NCBI GenBank assembly: GCA_036378155.1
Contig: DASUXA010000060.1
Coordinates: forward strand, 1-64,000
Length of the DNA: 64,000 bases
Reading direction: 5' to 3'
Origin: DASUXA01 sp036378155
GTDB lineage: Bacteria > Actinomycetota > Actinomycetes > Mycobacteriales > Micromonosporaceae
Part shown: positions 24,803 to 34,034 of the stretch, one piece after another
Numbering within the stretch: position 1 is the first letter of the stretch
How the letters are laid out: every line of letters begins with the position of its first letter
Translations under genes and position numbers: made by a program
The notes under the pieces: model-generated
Databases searched by the model: none
Seen by the model: the letters and a program-made list of their open reading frames with translations, nothing else
What the model was told of the DNA's origin: nothing

Positions 24803-25409
24803 CATCACCGAACAGCGACTGCTGCAGTCCGTCGTCGCGGTCGCGCGACACGTGTACGGCGCTGCCGCCTCGTCGGTCTTCATGGTCAGCCCCGACACCG
24901 GCGAGCTGATCTTCGCGGCGGTCGCCGGCGCCGGGGAACAGAGCCTCGTCGGTACCCGGTTCGCCGCCGGCACCGGCATCGCCGGCTGGGTGGCGGCGAG
25001 CGGTCAGACCCTGATCACCGACAGCGTCGCGGACACCGACCAGTTCGCCCGCGACGCCGCGTCGTCGACCGGGTACCTGCCCGCCAGCATCATGGCCGCG
25101 CCGCTCATCGCCGACGACGAGTGCATCGGCGTGCTCGAGGTGCTCGACCGGCACACCACCGGCTCCGGAGTGCACGACTTCGACGACATGGAACTGCTCG
25201 GGCTGCTCGCCACCCAGGCCGCGTTGAGCCTGGCGCTGCTGCGGCGCAGCCACGGCGGTCCGAACAACGGACCCCGCATGGGCAGCCTGCTCGCCCGGCT
25301 GTCGGAGCACGCCGCCACCGACACGTACGACCCGCTCGCCGTGGCTCTGCTCGGCGTGTCGCTGGACCTGCTGGAACGTGCCACGGCGTCGCCGTCGGTG
25401 GTCGGCTGA
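24771..25409 (+). CDS. GAF-domain sensor protein
   Basis: A 212-aa protein with one GAF domain (about residues 8-160: GAAASSVFMVSPDTGEL, FAAGTGIAGWVAASGQ, APLIADDECIGVLEVLDR) and a short helical tail. It lacks any kinase, cyclase or HTH output domain. GTG 24771 is chosen (GGGGG 6 nt upstream); it overlaps the protease gene by 32 bp. It may bind a cyclic nucleotide or other small ligand and work with the cyclase protein encoded two genes before. Confidence 0.82.
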   Translation: MESSSLESLRDITEQRLLQSVVAVARHVYGAAASSVFMVSPDTGELIFAAVAGAGEQSLVGTRFAAGTGIAGWVAASGQTLITDSVADTDQFARDAASSTGYLPASIMAAPLIADDECIGVLEVLDRHTTGSGVHDFDDMELLGLLATQAALSLALLRRSHGGPNNGPRMGSLLARLSEHAATDTYDPLAVALLGVSLDLLERATASPSVVG

Positions 25410-25431
25410 CCGCCAGCCGCGAGGAGATCGG

Positions 25432-26730
25432 ATGACCCGGGTCGAAGGGTACCCAGCAGCGCGCGACAGCGTCCGTCCCGCGCCGGGTCCGGAGTGCGCG
25501 CCGGTACCGGACCCGGTCGACGGCGACGAGCGGTTCGACCCGACCAGCCCGGTACACCGACGCGATCCGCACCCGCTGTTCCACCGGATGCGCGCGCGGG
25601 CTCCGGTGTACCGCCACGTCAGCGCGGTCACCGGGCTGGCGTCCTGGTACCTGACCCGGTACGCCGACGTGCAGCGCGCCCTGCGCGATCCGGACATCGG
25701 ACGCCAGCTCGACCGGCTGCCCGACGAGATCGCCGCCCGGCACCGGCAGTGGGCGTTCGACCCGCTGGCGATGCTGCGCCGCAACGTGTTCAACCTCGAC
25801 CCACCCGACCACACCCGGCTCCGTCAGCTGATCGCGCCGGCGTTCAGCGCCCGTACCGTCGCGGCGGTCGAACGGCGCATCGGTCAGGTCGTCGACGACC
25901 TCGTCGACGACCTGGCGACAGCCGACGGCGCGGTCGACGTGATCGACACGCTGGCGCTGCCGCTGCCGGTGGTTGTCGTCGCCGAACTGGTCGGCTTCCC
26001 GCTCGACGATCGCGCCCAGTTGCGCCGGTGGAGCGACGAGATGCTGCGCAGCCGCGACCCCGTCCGGGTGCGCCGCGCCGGCATCGAATTCATCGGGTAC
26101 GTCGAGGACACCATCGACCGGCGACACGCGAACCTCGGCGACGACCTGCTCTCCCATCTCATCCGGGCGCGGACCGACGGTCGGATCAGCCACCCCGAGC
26201 TGATCTCCAGCGTGTTCCAGCTGCTGCTCGCCGGCGACGAGACGACCGTCAACCTGATCGGCAACGCGGTCCTGGAACTGCTGCGCCACCCCGATCAGCT
26301 CGCCCGGCTGCGGGCGCGACCGGAACTGGTCGCCTCGACGGTCGAAGAGGTCATGCGGTTCAACTGTCCGGTCGGGCACTCGCGTCCGCTGTACGCGCTC
26401 ACCGACGTCGAGATCGGTGCAGCGGTGGTCCCGCGCGGCGACGTCGTGGTACCGGTGCTGCTCGCCGCCAACCGCGACCCGGCGGTGTTCGACCGACCGG
26501 ACGTCTTCGACATCGCCCGCAGCCCGAACCGGCACCTCGGTTTCGGTCACGGTATCCACTTCTGTCTCGGCGCCGCCCTGGCCCGGCTGCAGGCGCGCGC
26601 CGCCGTCGGCACCCTCGTGCGCCGCTTCGGCGACCTCGCCCTGGCCGTCGACCCCGCCGAGCTGGAGTGGACGCCGGAGCTGTTCCTGCACGGGGTACGA
26701 CGACTGCCAGTGCTGCTCAGGGGATGTTGA
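25432..26730 (+). CDS. cytochrome P450 (RiPP operon)
   Basis: A 432-aa bacterial P450 with all motifs: I-helix LLLAGDETT, ExxR in EEVMRFNCPV, heme-binding FGHGIHFCLGA with Cys378. The ATG has GAGGAGA upstream. It lies between the GAF gene and the O-methyltransferase in one operon, which suggests oxidation followed by O-methylation of the peptide or of a small precursor. The substrate cannot be told. Confidence 0.93.
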   Translation: MTRVEGYPAARDSVRPAPGPECAPVPDPVDGDERFDPTSPVHRRDPHPLFHRMRARAPVYRHVSAVTGLASWYLTRYADVQRALRDPDIGRQLDRLPDEIAARHRQWAFDPLAMLRRNVFNLDPPDHTRLRQLIAPAFSARTVAAVERRIGQVVDDLVDDLATADGAVDVIDTLALPLPVVVVAELVGFPLDDRAQLRRWSDEMLRSRDPVRVRRAGIEFIGYVEDTIDRRHANLGDDLLSHLIRARTDGRISHPELISSVFQLLLAGDETTVNLIGNAVLELLRHPDQLARLRARPELVASTVEEVMRFNCPVGHSRPLYALTDVEIGAAVVPRGDVVVPVLLAANRDPAVFDRPDVFDIARSPNRHLGFGHGIHFCLGAALARLQARAAVGTLVRRFGDLALAVDPAELEWTPELFLHGVRRLPVLLRGC

Positions 26731-26743
26731 AGGGGTCGAATCG

Positions 26744-27754
26744 ATGTCGTACGCGCTTCTGTACCGGATGGCTTTCCGCTACGCCACCTCGCAGGTTCTG
26801 CACGCGGCGGTACGCCTCGGTGTGGCGGACGCCCTCGCCGCCGGCGCGATGCCGGTCGAGAAGCTGGCGCACGCGCTGGGCTGCGATCCGGGTGGACTGT
26901 CCCGGCTGGTACGCGCCCTGACCGTGCTGGGCGTGGTCGAGGAGACGGCACCCGGACAGGTCGCGCTGACCGAGCTGGGCGGACCGCTGCGCGCCGACCA
27001 TCCGCAGTCGATCCGGTCGAGCGTGCTGTTGTACGGCGACCCGGCGGTGTGGCAGGCGTGGGGAGCGCTGACCGACGCGGTACGCACCGGGGAACCGGCA
27101 TTCGACCGGGTACACGGTCGCCCGCTGTTCGACTTCCTCGCCGACCATCCGGACCTGTCCGGCGTCTTCAACGCGGCGATGCGCGAAGGGTCCGACTGGG
27201 TCGGTCCCGAGGTCGCCAAGGTGTACGACTTCGCCGGCGCGGGCACCGTGGTCGACATCGGCGGCGGACGCGGCGCCCTGCTGGCGGCGGTTCTGACCGC
27301 CGCGCCCGAGGCGCACGGCATCCTGTTCGACACCCGGCAGGGTGCGGCGGAGGCAGCCGACACGTTCCGCCGCGCCGGGGTGTCCGACCGCTGCTCGATC
27401 GAGACCGGCAACTTCTTCGACAGCGTCCCGCGCGGCGACGTGCTGCTGCTGAAGGGCATCCTGCACGACTGGGACGACGAGCGCTGCCTCGCCGTGCTGC
27501 GCAACTGCCGCCGGTCGATCGCGCCGACCGGACGTCTGCTGGTGCTCGAACCGGTCACGCCGGAACGGCTGGACACCGTGGAGGCGGTCGGCGCGGCGAT
27601 GAGCGACATCGCCATGCTCGTGTACACGGGAGGCCGCGAACGCAGCCGGGACGAATTCGTCAGCCTGTTGGCGGCGAGCGGGTTCGACCTGGTCGACGTC
27701 ACCGCGCCGCTGGCGGGTACGTCGACCCGCGTCCTCGTCGCGGGCCCGGCGTGA
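26744..27754 (+). CDS. SAM-dependent O-methyltransferase
   Basis: A 336-aa plant-type (methyltransf_2) O-methyltransferase. An N-terminal winged-helix dimerisation domain (MPVEKLAHALGCDPGGLSRLVRAL) is followed by the SAM site VVDIGGGRGALL and KGILHDWDDERC, where the His of HDWDD is the usual catalytic base. The ATG has GAAGGGG 8 nt upstream. Members methylate phenolic or enolic hydroxyls in polyketides and other aromatics. Here the acceptor may be a hydroxyl introduced by the adjoining P450. Confidence 0.92.
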   Translation: MSYALLYRMAFRYATSQVLHAAVRLGVADALAAGAMPVEKLAHALGCDPGGLSRLVRALTVLGVVEETAPGQVALTELGGPLRADHPQSIRSSVLLYGDPAVWQAWGALTDAVRTGEPAFDRVHGRPLFDFLADHPDLSGVFNAAMREGSDWVGPEVAKVYDFAGAGTVVDIGGGRGALLAAVLTAAPEAHGILFDTRQGAAEAADTFRRAGVSDRCSIETGNFFDSVPRGDVLLLKGILHDWDDERCLAVLRNCRRSIAPTGRLLVLEPVTPERLDTVEAVGAAMSDIAMLVYTGGRERSRDEFVSLLAASGFDLVDVTAPLAGTSTRVLVAGPA

Positions 27755-27785
27755 TCGGCGCACCGCCTACAAGGAGAAGGTGGAG

Positions 27786-29138
27786 ATGACCCCGCACACC
27801 CGGCCGGGCGCGCTCGTCGTCCTCGGCGCGATGCTCGGGCACCGGTACCCGGCGGTGCTGCCGGCGGCCGCGCGACGCGGTCTGACCGTGTTCGGCGTCG
27901 ACGACCTCAATCCCCGCAACGCCAGCGTCGACGCCGCCCGCCGACGCGACCCCGCCCATCCGCTCGCCGGTCTCGCCGAGGTCGCCTGGATCCCCGACGA
28001 CCGCCCGCACGACGTACTGGAGCAGGTCGTCACCTGGTCGCACGGGCACGACATCGCGGCGGTCGTCGCATTCGGCGAGGCGTACGTCGACGCCGCCGCG
28101 ATCGTCGCCGACTGCCTCGGTCTGCGCGGACCGGGGCTGCGCGCCTCCCGGGTCTGCCGCAACAAGCTGCTGCAACGGCGGTACCTCGGGCAATGGAGCC
28201 CGCGCTCGCGGCTGCTACCGCCCGGCGGGCGTACCGAGGCGATGGCGGGCTGGGACACGTTCCCGGCGGTCGTCAAACCGGTCGGGCGGATGGCGAGCTC
28301 CGGCGTCCGACGGGTGGGCGACGCCGCCGAACTGCGCGCCGCGGTGGACCGGTACGCCCCGGTCGAGCCGGCGGTCGTCGAAGAACTCGTCGAGGGTCCG
28401 GAACTGTCGGTCGAGTCGCTGGTCGCGCAGGGCCGAGCGGTGTTTACCGCGGTGACCGGCAAGAGCACCAACGAGACGGGCAGCGAACACTTCGTCGAGA
28501 TGGGACACACCGTCCCCGACCCCCGGCTGTCCCCCGACATCCTGGCGGCGGTACTCGCCGCGAACGCCGCGATCCTGCAGCGGCTCGCGTTCGTCGACGG
28601 GGCGGCGCACGCCGAGTACCGCATCGGACCGTCCGGGCAGGTCACCCTCATGGAGATCGCCGCCCGCCCGGCGGGCGACAGCATCTACGCGCTGTACCAC
28701 CTCGCCACCGGGGTACCGCTGGAGGAGACGCTGCTGGCGATCCTGCTCGGCGAGGCGGTCGAGCATCCCCCGCCGCGCCGGGTCGCCCGGCAGGTGTACG
28801 TGCCGCACGAACCCGGGATTCTGCGCGCGGTGCACGCCGACGGGCTCGGGGTACCGGTGTCCGGGCTGAGCGACCCGACGTGGCCGTCGGTCACCCCGCT
28901 GGAACCGGACGCGCCCGCGACCGTGCACGTGGTGATGGTGGGTCGACCGCTCGGTACCCGGCTGCGGACGATCCAGGAGTCCGCCGACCGGTCCGCGTGT
29001 TTCGTCATCGACGCGCCGACCCTCGCCGACCTCGACCGCATCGAGGCCCGCTGCCGCGCCGCCGTGCGCGTCGAGGTCGAACCCCTGCCCCGGGACCAGG
29101 TCGCCGCCGGACGGCTCGACCCGGTCCCCGCCGGTTGA
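27786..29138 (+). CDS. ATP-grasp carboxylate-amine ligase-like protein
   Basis: A 450-aa ATP-grasp enzyme of the biotin-carboxylase/CPSase-like superfamily. Visible: RNKLLQRRYL, FPAVVKPVG with the ATP Lys164, a hinge VVEELVEGPELSVES, and metal site LMEIAARPAGD with Glu290. A C-terminal domain of about 110 residues completes the fold. ATG 27786 has AAGGAG 9 nt upstream. Such ligases join a carboxylate to an amine (amino-acid ligases, dipeptide caps). It could attach an amino acid to the product. Confidence 0.87.
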   Translation: MTPHTRPGALVVLGAMLGHRYPAVLPAAARRGLTVFGVDDLNPRNASVDAARRRDPAHPLAGLAEVAWIPDDRPHDVLEQVVTWSHGHDIAAVVAFGEAYVDAAAIVADCLGLRGPGLRASRVCRNKLLQRRYLGQWSPRSRLLPPGGRTEAMAGWDTFPAVVKPVGRMASSGVRRVGDAAELRAAVDRYAPVEPAVVEELVEGPELSVESLVAQGRAVFTAVTGKSTNETGSEHFVEMGHTVPDPRLSPDILAAVLAANAAILQRLAFVDGAAHAEYRIGPSGQVTLMEIAARPAGDSIYALYHLATGVPLEETLLAILLGEAVEHPPPRRVARQVYVPHEPGILRAVHADGLGVPVSGLSDPTWPSVTPLEPDAPATVHVVMVGRPLGTRLRTIQESADRSACFVIDAPTLADLDRIEARCRAAVRVEVEPLPRDQVAAGRLDPVPAG

Positions 29139-29155
29139 CGCGAACGGAGCCGACC

Positions 29156-30106
29156 GTGTCCGAACGTATCCCCGCCGTCCTGCTGCTGGGCGGCGTCGAC
29201 CTCGCCACGGATCGGCGGTACCTGCGCGCCGCCGCCAAGCGGGACCTGACCGTACTGGTCGTCGACGAACCCGCCGACCTGGTCGGACGCTGGCACGGCG
29301 ACGACCCTGTGTGCGCCGGCGACCCCGCGCCGGTCGCGACCGGCGACGACCCTGCGCCCGCCGCGACCGCCGGGCTCGCCGCCACCGAGAGCACCGAGAT
29401 CGTCGACCGCGCCGCTGCTTGGGCGAGGCGGTACGACATCCGGGGCGTGTGCCCGCTGCACGAGCGGTACGTCGAGGCGGCGGCGCTGGTCGCCGACCTG
29501 TTCGACCTGCCCTCACCGGGGCTGCGCGCGGCTCGGGTGTGCGCCAGCGGGTACCTGCAGAGCCGGTACCTCGCCGCGTGGCGGCCCCGGTGCGACACGG
29601 TCGCGCCGTCCGGCCGCGCCGAGATCGTCGCCGGCTGGACCCGGTACCCGGCGACCGTCGCCCCGGTCGGTCGCGCCGCCGCGACCGGCGCGCGGCTGGT
29701 ACGGGACGCGGCGGAGTTGCGCGCGGCGCTCGGCGCGTACCCGCCGAACCAGCGGCTGGCGATCGAGGAGCAGCCGCCCGGTCGGGAGTACACGATCGAC
29801 TCGCTGAGCCTGCGCGGAGAGGTGCGCCGGCTCGACGTGACCCCGCGGCACGCCCCGCCGTCGCGCCTCGACGCCGAGGACCGCCGACGCCTGACCGACA
29901 CGCACGCGGCGATCCTGGCGCGACTGGCGTTCGACACGGGTCCCGTCCACGCCGGGTACCGCCAGGTGCCCGGTCGCCCGCCGACCCTGACCGGAATCGC
30001 CATCGGGCACCGCTGCGACGCCGCCGCATCGTCGCTGGGCGGCGACGGCGTCGTCGAGGACGTGGCAATCGGTCTGATCGTGGGCGAGGACGTCGCACGG
30101 CGGTGA
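29156..30106 (+). CDS. degenerate ATP-grasp paralogue, probably non-catalytic
   Basis: A 316-aa relative of the preceding enzyme. Shared: VLLLGGVDLATDRRYLRAAAKR, RYDIRGVCPLHERYVEAAALVADLFDLPSPGLRAARVC, and RYLAAW. Lost: RNKLLQ became ASGYLQ, the ATP Lys in VVKPVG became Ala169 (TVAPVG), and the metal-binding LMEIAARPAGD became LTGIAIGHRCD. The last 115 or so residues are absent. An Ala/Pro/Asp-rich insert fills about 52-78. GTG 29156. The frame is intact, so it is more likely a partner subunit or substrate-binding pseudoenzyme than a pseudogene. Confidence 0.78.
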   Translation: MSERIPAVLLLGGVDLATDRRYLRAAAKRDLTVLVVDEPADLVGRWHGDDPVCAGDPAPVATGDDPAPAATAGLAATESTEIVDRAAAWARRYDIRGVCPLHERYVEAAALVADLFDLPSPGLRAARVCASGYLQSRYLAAWRPRCDTVAPSGRAEIVAGWTRYPATVAPVGRAAATGARLVRDAAELRAALGAYPPNQRLAIEEQPPGREYTIDSLSLRGEVRRLDVTPRHAPPSRLDAEDRRRLTDTHAAILARLAFDTGPVHAGYRQVPGRPPTLTGIAIGHRCDAAASSLGGDGVVEDVAIGLIVGEDVARR

Positions 30107-30110
30107 ACCG

Positions 30111-30130
30111 GTACCGGTCGCGACCGGTAC
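30111..30130. promoter_or_regulatory. perfect 20-bp palindrome before the ABC operon
   Basis: GTACCGGTCG followed by its exact reverse complement, directly after the stop of the degenerate ATP-grasp gene and 70 bp before the ABC transporter genes. It may be an operator separating the biosynthetic genes from the exporter genes, or a small terminator hairpin. Confidence 0.45.
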
Positions 30131-30199
30131 TGTGACCGGGTTAACAAGAGCAGACGTTGTCGCCGGCAACCCGAAGCACCGCTCAGGAGTCGAGAGAAC

Positions 30200-30877
30200 G
30201 TGACGACCCTCACAGTGGACGGGCTGACGGTGGCGTACGGCCGGAGCGACCCGGTGCTGCGCGACGTGTCGGTACAGGTGGAGCCGGGTCACACCCTGGC
30301 TGTCACCGGACCGTCCGGCGCCGGGAAGACCACTCTGCTGCGCGCGATGGCGGGACTGCTGCGCCCCCGGCAGGGTGGCGTGATCGTGGACGGTACGCCG
30401 CTGCGCGACCGGGACCACGCGGTCGCCCAACGGGTGGTGCTGATCCCCCAGGACAACGGTCTCGCCGCGATCCTGACCGCCGCCGAGAACATCCAGGTCG
30501 CCCTCATCGCGCAGGGGGCGAGCCCGGCGGACGCCCGGCGCACCACGACGCGGGTGCTGGACCGGCTGGGTCTCGCCGCGCAGGCGGACCAGTTGGTCGA
30601 GGAACTGTCCGGCGGACAGCAACAGCGCACCGCGACCGCGCGGGGGCTGGCGCTGCGCGGCGCGGTCCTGCTCGCCGACGAGATCACCAGCGAGCTGGAC
30701 GCGCAGAACCGGCAGAAGGTGCTGGACCTGTTGCACGACGAGGCGGCACGGGGCGCGGCGGTGGTACTGGCGACCCACGACCCCCAGGCGGCCGCCGCCT
30801 GCGACGCCGAACTGCATCTCGTGGACGGCCGCGCCGAGCTGGTGCGCGGATACGCCGAGCTGCCGGCGGGCGCATGA
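30200..30877 (+). CDS. ABC transporter ATPase, LolD/MacB type
   Basis: A 225-aa ATPase: Walker A GPSGAGKTT, Q-loop LIPQDNG, signature ELSGGQQQRTATARGL, Walker B VLLADEITSELD and switch ATHDP. GTG start after GAGAGAAC. It precedes two FtsX-type permeases and should power that mechanotransmission-type transporter. Confidence 0.92.
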   Translation: MTTLTVDGLTVAYGRSDPVLRDVSVQVEPGHTLAVTGPSGAGKTTLLRAMAGLLRPRQGGVIVDGTPLRDRDHAVAQRVVLIPQDNGLAAILTAAENIQVALIAQGASPADARRTTTRVLDRLGLAAQADQLVEELSGGQQQRTATARGLALRGAVLLADEITSELDAQNRQKVLDLLHDEAARGAAVVLATHDPQAAAACDAELHLVDGRAELVRGYAELPAGA

Positions 30878-30965
30878 CGACGCCGGTCCGGCTCCGGAGA
30901 GCACGGCCGTTCGCGCCGTGACGCACCGCGTTCGGTACCGACCGGGTCGTCCAAGGAGGATGTCG

Positions 30966-33900
30966 ATGCTCGCCGTGGCATTCGGTGCGCTGCGGGCCCG
31001 GCGCGCCCAGACCGGCGTGCTGCTGCTCATCGCGATACTGGTGACGGCAGCCGCCGTGGCGGCGCCGTTCTTCGTGCTCGCCGCGAGCGAATCGGTCGCC
31101 GGGCGCGACGTGTCGACCGCCCCGGCGAAGCAGCGGCTGGTCACCGTGTACCGGCAGGTCGCCGAGTCGACCGCGTCGACGTCGTTCGACCGGTACCGCT
31201 CCGACATCCGTCGCGACCTCACGTTGACCGGATTCGACCAGGTCGCCGGCGCGTCCATCGGCGGAACGGTGAGCGGACCGGCAGGCAGCGCCGGCTCCCC
31301 GATCGCGGTACGCGACGGGGTCTGCGCCCGGGTCGTCCTCACAGGAGCGTGCCCGACCGGCGCCGGTGACGCGCTGCTGTCCACCCGGACCGCGTCCGAC
31401 CTCGGGGTCGGGGTCGGCGACCGGGTACGGTTCACCGCGCCCACCCACGACACCCCGCTGTCGTTCCGGATCAGCGGTCTCTACCAGCCGCGCGATCCGG
31501 GCGCGCCGTACTGGGGCGCGGGCGCGCTGCTGGCGGACGGCACGACGCATGCCGCCCCGTCGGGAGCCGACAAGCCCGCCGGAACCCCGGACGCGCTCTT
31601 CGTCACCTGGGACGGTCTGCGCGCCACGGGAATCGTCGACGCGACGTACACCGTCGACTACATCGCCACCCCGGCGGCGTTGAGCGCGCACAACGCCGTG
31701 GACGTCGGGCGCGCTGTCGAATACGGCGCCGCCAGGCTCAAGGCGGACGGGTACCAGGTGGACACCGGCGTCTTCGACCTGGTCGACCGGGTGCGGCGCG
31801 ACCAGCGGGCGATCCGGTTGGGGGTACCGCTGGGCGCGGCGCAACTGGTCCTGTTCGGGTGGTACGCGCTGGTCCTCGCGGTCACCGCCGGCGCCGCCGC
31901 GCGGCGCGCCGACATCGGTCTGCTCAAGCTGCGCGGGCTGCCCCGGCGGCGGATCTGGTCGCTGGCGGGGCAGCAGAGCGCGCTTCCCGTGCTGGCGGGT
32001 CTGGTTCCCGGGGTACCGCTCGGATGGCTGCTGGCGCGGGCGCTGGCCGGCGTGATCGCGGAACCCGCCCAGCGCCGGCTGGCTGTCCTGCTCGCCGCCG
32101 GCGCGGCAGTGGTCGCGGTGCTCGGCGCTCTGCTCGCCGCGCTGCTGGCGGAGCGGCGCACGGTGCGTACCGACGTGGTCGACCTGCTGCGCCGCACCCC
32201 CCGGCGTCCGACGTCGGGCCGGCGCCGAACCTGGCAGTCCAGCGCCGTGGACCTCGCGGTCGCCGTGCTGGCGCTGGCGGGGGTGTACCAGGTGCACGCC
32301 GCGGGGCAGGGGTCGGGGCTGGTGGTACTCGCGCCGGGGCTGGTCGCGTTCGCCGCCGGGCTGCTCGCCGCGCGCCTGCTCGCACCGGTCGCGACCCGGA
32401 TCGCGCGCGCCGGGCTGGGCACCGGTCGGCTGTCCGCCACGCTCACCGGTACCTACCTTGCCCGGCGCCCCAACCTGGACCGGCTGTTCGCGCTCGTGGC
32501 GATCGCGGCGACGCTCGCCGGGTACGCCGCGCTGGCATGGGGTACCGCGTCCGCCGCCCGGCGGCAGCGCGCCGTCGAAGAGGTCGGCGCGGACCGGGTG
32601 CTCACCGTCGAACCGGTCGGCACCGGGACCCTGCTCGCGGCGGTACGCGAGGCGGACCCGTCCGGACGGTACGCGATGGCGGCGGTGCAGACCGCCACCG
32701 TCGGTGTGCCCGGCGTGCTCGCGGTGGACACCTCCCGCCTCGCCGCCGTCGCCCGGTGGAGTCCCCGGTACGGGTCGACACCGGCTCGGCTGGTCACCCT
32801 GCTGCACCCGCCGGCACCGCCGCCGGTCGCGGTACGCGCCGACCGGCTGCGGTTCACCGTGACCGTGAACGCGCTCGGTCCGGGACCGGTGTACCTGGCG
32901 GTGATCCTCACCGGCAGCCACGGCGAACGGGTGCTCGCCGGGTACGGACCGCTGACGCTCGGTCGGCACGAGTACGAGGCGGACAGCGCGCCCTGCGCCG
33001 CGCCGCCCGGCTGCCGGCTGGACGGTTTCGCGGTCACCGGCGCGACGGCGGTCGCCGGGCGCCCGCTCGACGCGCCCGCACCCGGCGTGGACCTGGTGGT
33101 CCACAGCCTGTCCGGCGACGCCCCGATCCTGCGCGGCGCGGACCTCGCCGACCGCGACCGGTGGCGTCCGACCACCGACCCGACCTGCGTCGGTCCGCTG
33201 CTCAGCAGCGACCCGGACGGGTTGCGCGTCGCCCTGCCCCGCGCCGACCGGTACACCGGGAGCACCCGGCGGGACGGACAGATCCTCCTGGTCGACGCGC
33301 CGACCCCGGTACCGGTGGCGCTCGCCGGGCACCTGGGCAACACCGGGTTGCTCGGTGATCCGCAGGTCGACCTGTTCGCCTCGACCACGGTGCCGATCCG
33401 GGTCGCCGCCCAGGTTGCGGTACTGCCCCGGCTCGGTCGCTCGGGAGCCCTGGTCGACCTGGAGTACGCCGACCGGTTGACCGACGACGGCGCGGGTCCC
33501 CGCACCTCGCAGGTGTGGCTGACCGGCGACGCGCCGCGTGCCGTGGTCGACCGGCTGCGTACCGCCGGGCTGCGGATCGTCGGCGAGGAAACGGTGGGCA
33601 CCCGGCAGGACCGGTACGCCGGGTCGGGACCGGCGGCGGCGCTGCGGTTCCAACTGCTCGGCGCGGCGCTCGCGGTGATCCTGGCGGGGTCGAGCGTGGT
33701 ACTCGTCGCGGCGGTCGAGCGCGAGTCGCGCACCGAGGAGCTGACCGCGCTGCGCCACCAGGGTGTCGCCTCGCCCGCCGCCCGGTCGGTCGCCTTCGGC
33801 GGGTACGCCTGGCTGACCGGCGCGGCGGTGCTCACCGGGCTGCTGATCGCGCCCGCCGACCGACTCGTCACCGGGGCGATCCTGCCGCTGTTCAGCGACG

Positions 33901-34034
33901 ACTGGCGGGTACTCCCCGCACCCGCGCTGCTGCGACCCGGTGCGCTGCTGGTCGCCGCCGCGCTGGTCGTCACGGTGCTCGGCGCCGCCGCCGGATTCGC
34001 CGGGTACCGACTGGCGCGGCAGGTGACCCGATGA
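30966..34034 (+). CDS. FtsX-like ABC permease 1 (1022 aa)
   Basis: A long permease with an N-terminal helix (VLLLIAILVTAAAVAAPFFVLA), a large extracytoplasmic region, a central helix cluster (about 275-530), a second large external domain and a C-terminal FtsX-type helix cluster. Paralogous to the next gene: both share the pattern RDGVCARVV-x-GACPTG / REGVCAHLR-x-GRCPIG. ATG 30966 is used since AAGGAGG sits 6 nt upstream; ATG 30960 directly touches the RBS. Such two-block permeases act in export or antibiotic resistance. Confidence 0.88.
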   Translation: MLAVAFGALRARRAQTGVLLLIAILVTAAAVAAPFFVLAASESVAGRDVSTAPAKQRLVTVYRQVAESTASTSFDRYRSDIRRDLTLTGFDQVAGASIGGTVSGPAGSAGSPIAVRDGVCARVVLTGACPTGAGDALLSTRTASDLGVGVGDRVRFTAPTHDTPLSFRISGLYQPRDPGAPYWGAGALLADGTTHAAPSGADKPAGTPDALFVTWDGLRATGIVDATYTVDYIATPAALSAHNAVDVGRAVEYGAARLKADGYQVDTGVFDLVDRVRRDQRAIRLGVPLGAAQLVLFGWYALVLAVTAGAAARRADIGLLKLRGLPRRRIWSLAGQQSALPVLAGLVPGVPLGWLLARALAGVIAEPAQRRLAVLLAAGAAVVAVLGALLAALLAERRTVRTDVVDLLRRTPRRPTSGRRRTWQSSAVDLAVAVLALAGVYQVHAAGQGSGLVVLAPGLVAFAAGLLAARLLAPVATRIARAGLGTGRLSATLTGTYLARRPNLDRLFALVAIAATLAGYAALAWGTASAARRQRAVEEVGADRVLTVEPVGTGTLLAAVREADPSGRYAMAAVQTATVGVPGVLAVDTSRLAAVARWSPRYGSTPARLVTLLHPPAPPPVAVRADRLRFTVTVNALGPGPVYLAVILTGSHGERVLAGYGPLTLGRHEYEADSAPCAAPPGCRLDGFAVTGATAVAGRPLDAPAPGVDLVVHSLSGDAPILRGADLADRDRWRPTTDPTCVGPLLSSDPDGLRVALPRADRYTGSTRRDGQILLVDAPTPVPVALAGHLGNTGLLGDPQVDLFASTTVPIRVAAQVAVLPRLGRSGALVDLEYADRLTDDGAGPRTSQVWLTGDAPRAVVDRLRTAGLRIVGEETVGTRQDRYAGSGPAAALRFQLLGAALAVILAGSSVVLVAAVERESRTEELTALRHQGVASPAARSVAFGGYAWLTGAAVLTGLLIAPADRLVTGAILPLFSDDWRVLPAPALLRPGALLVAAALVVTVLGAAAGFAGYRLARQVTR

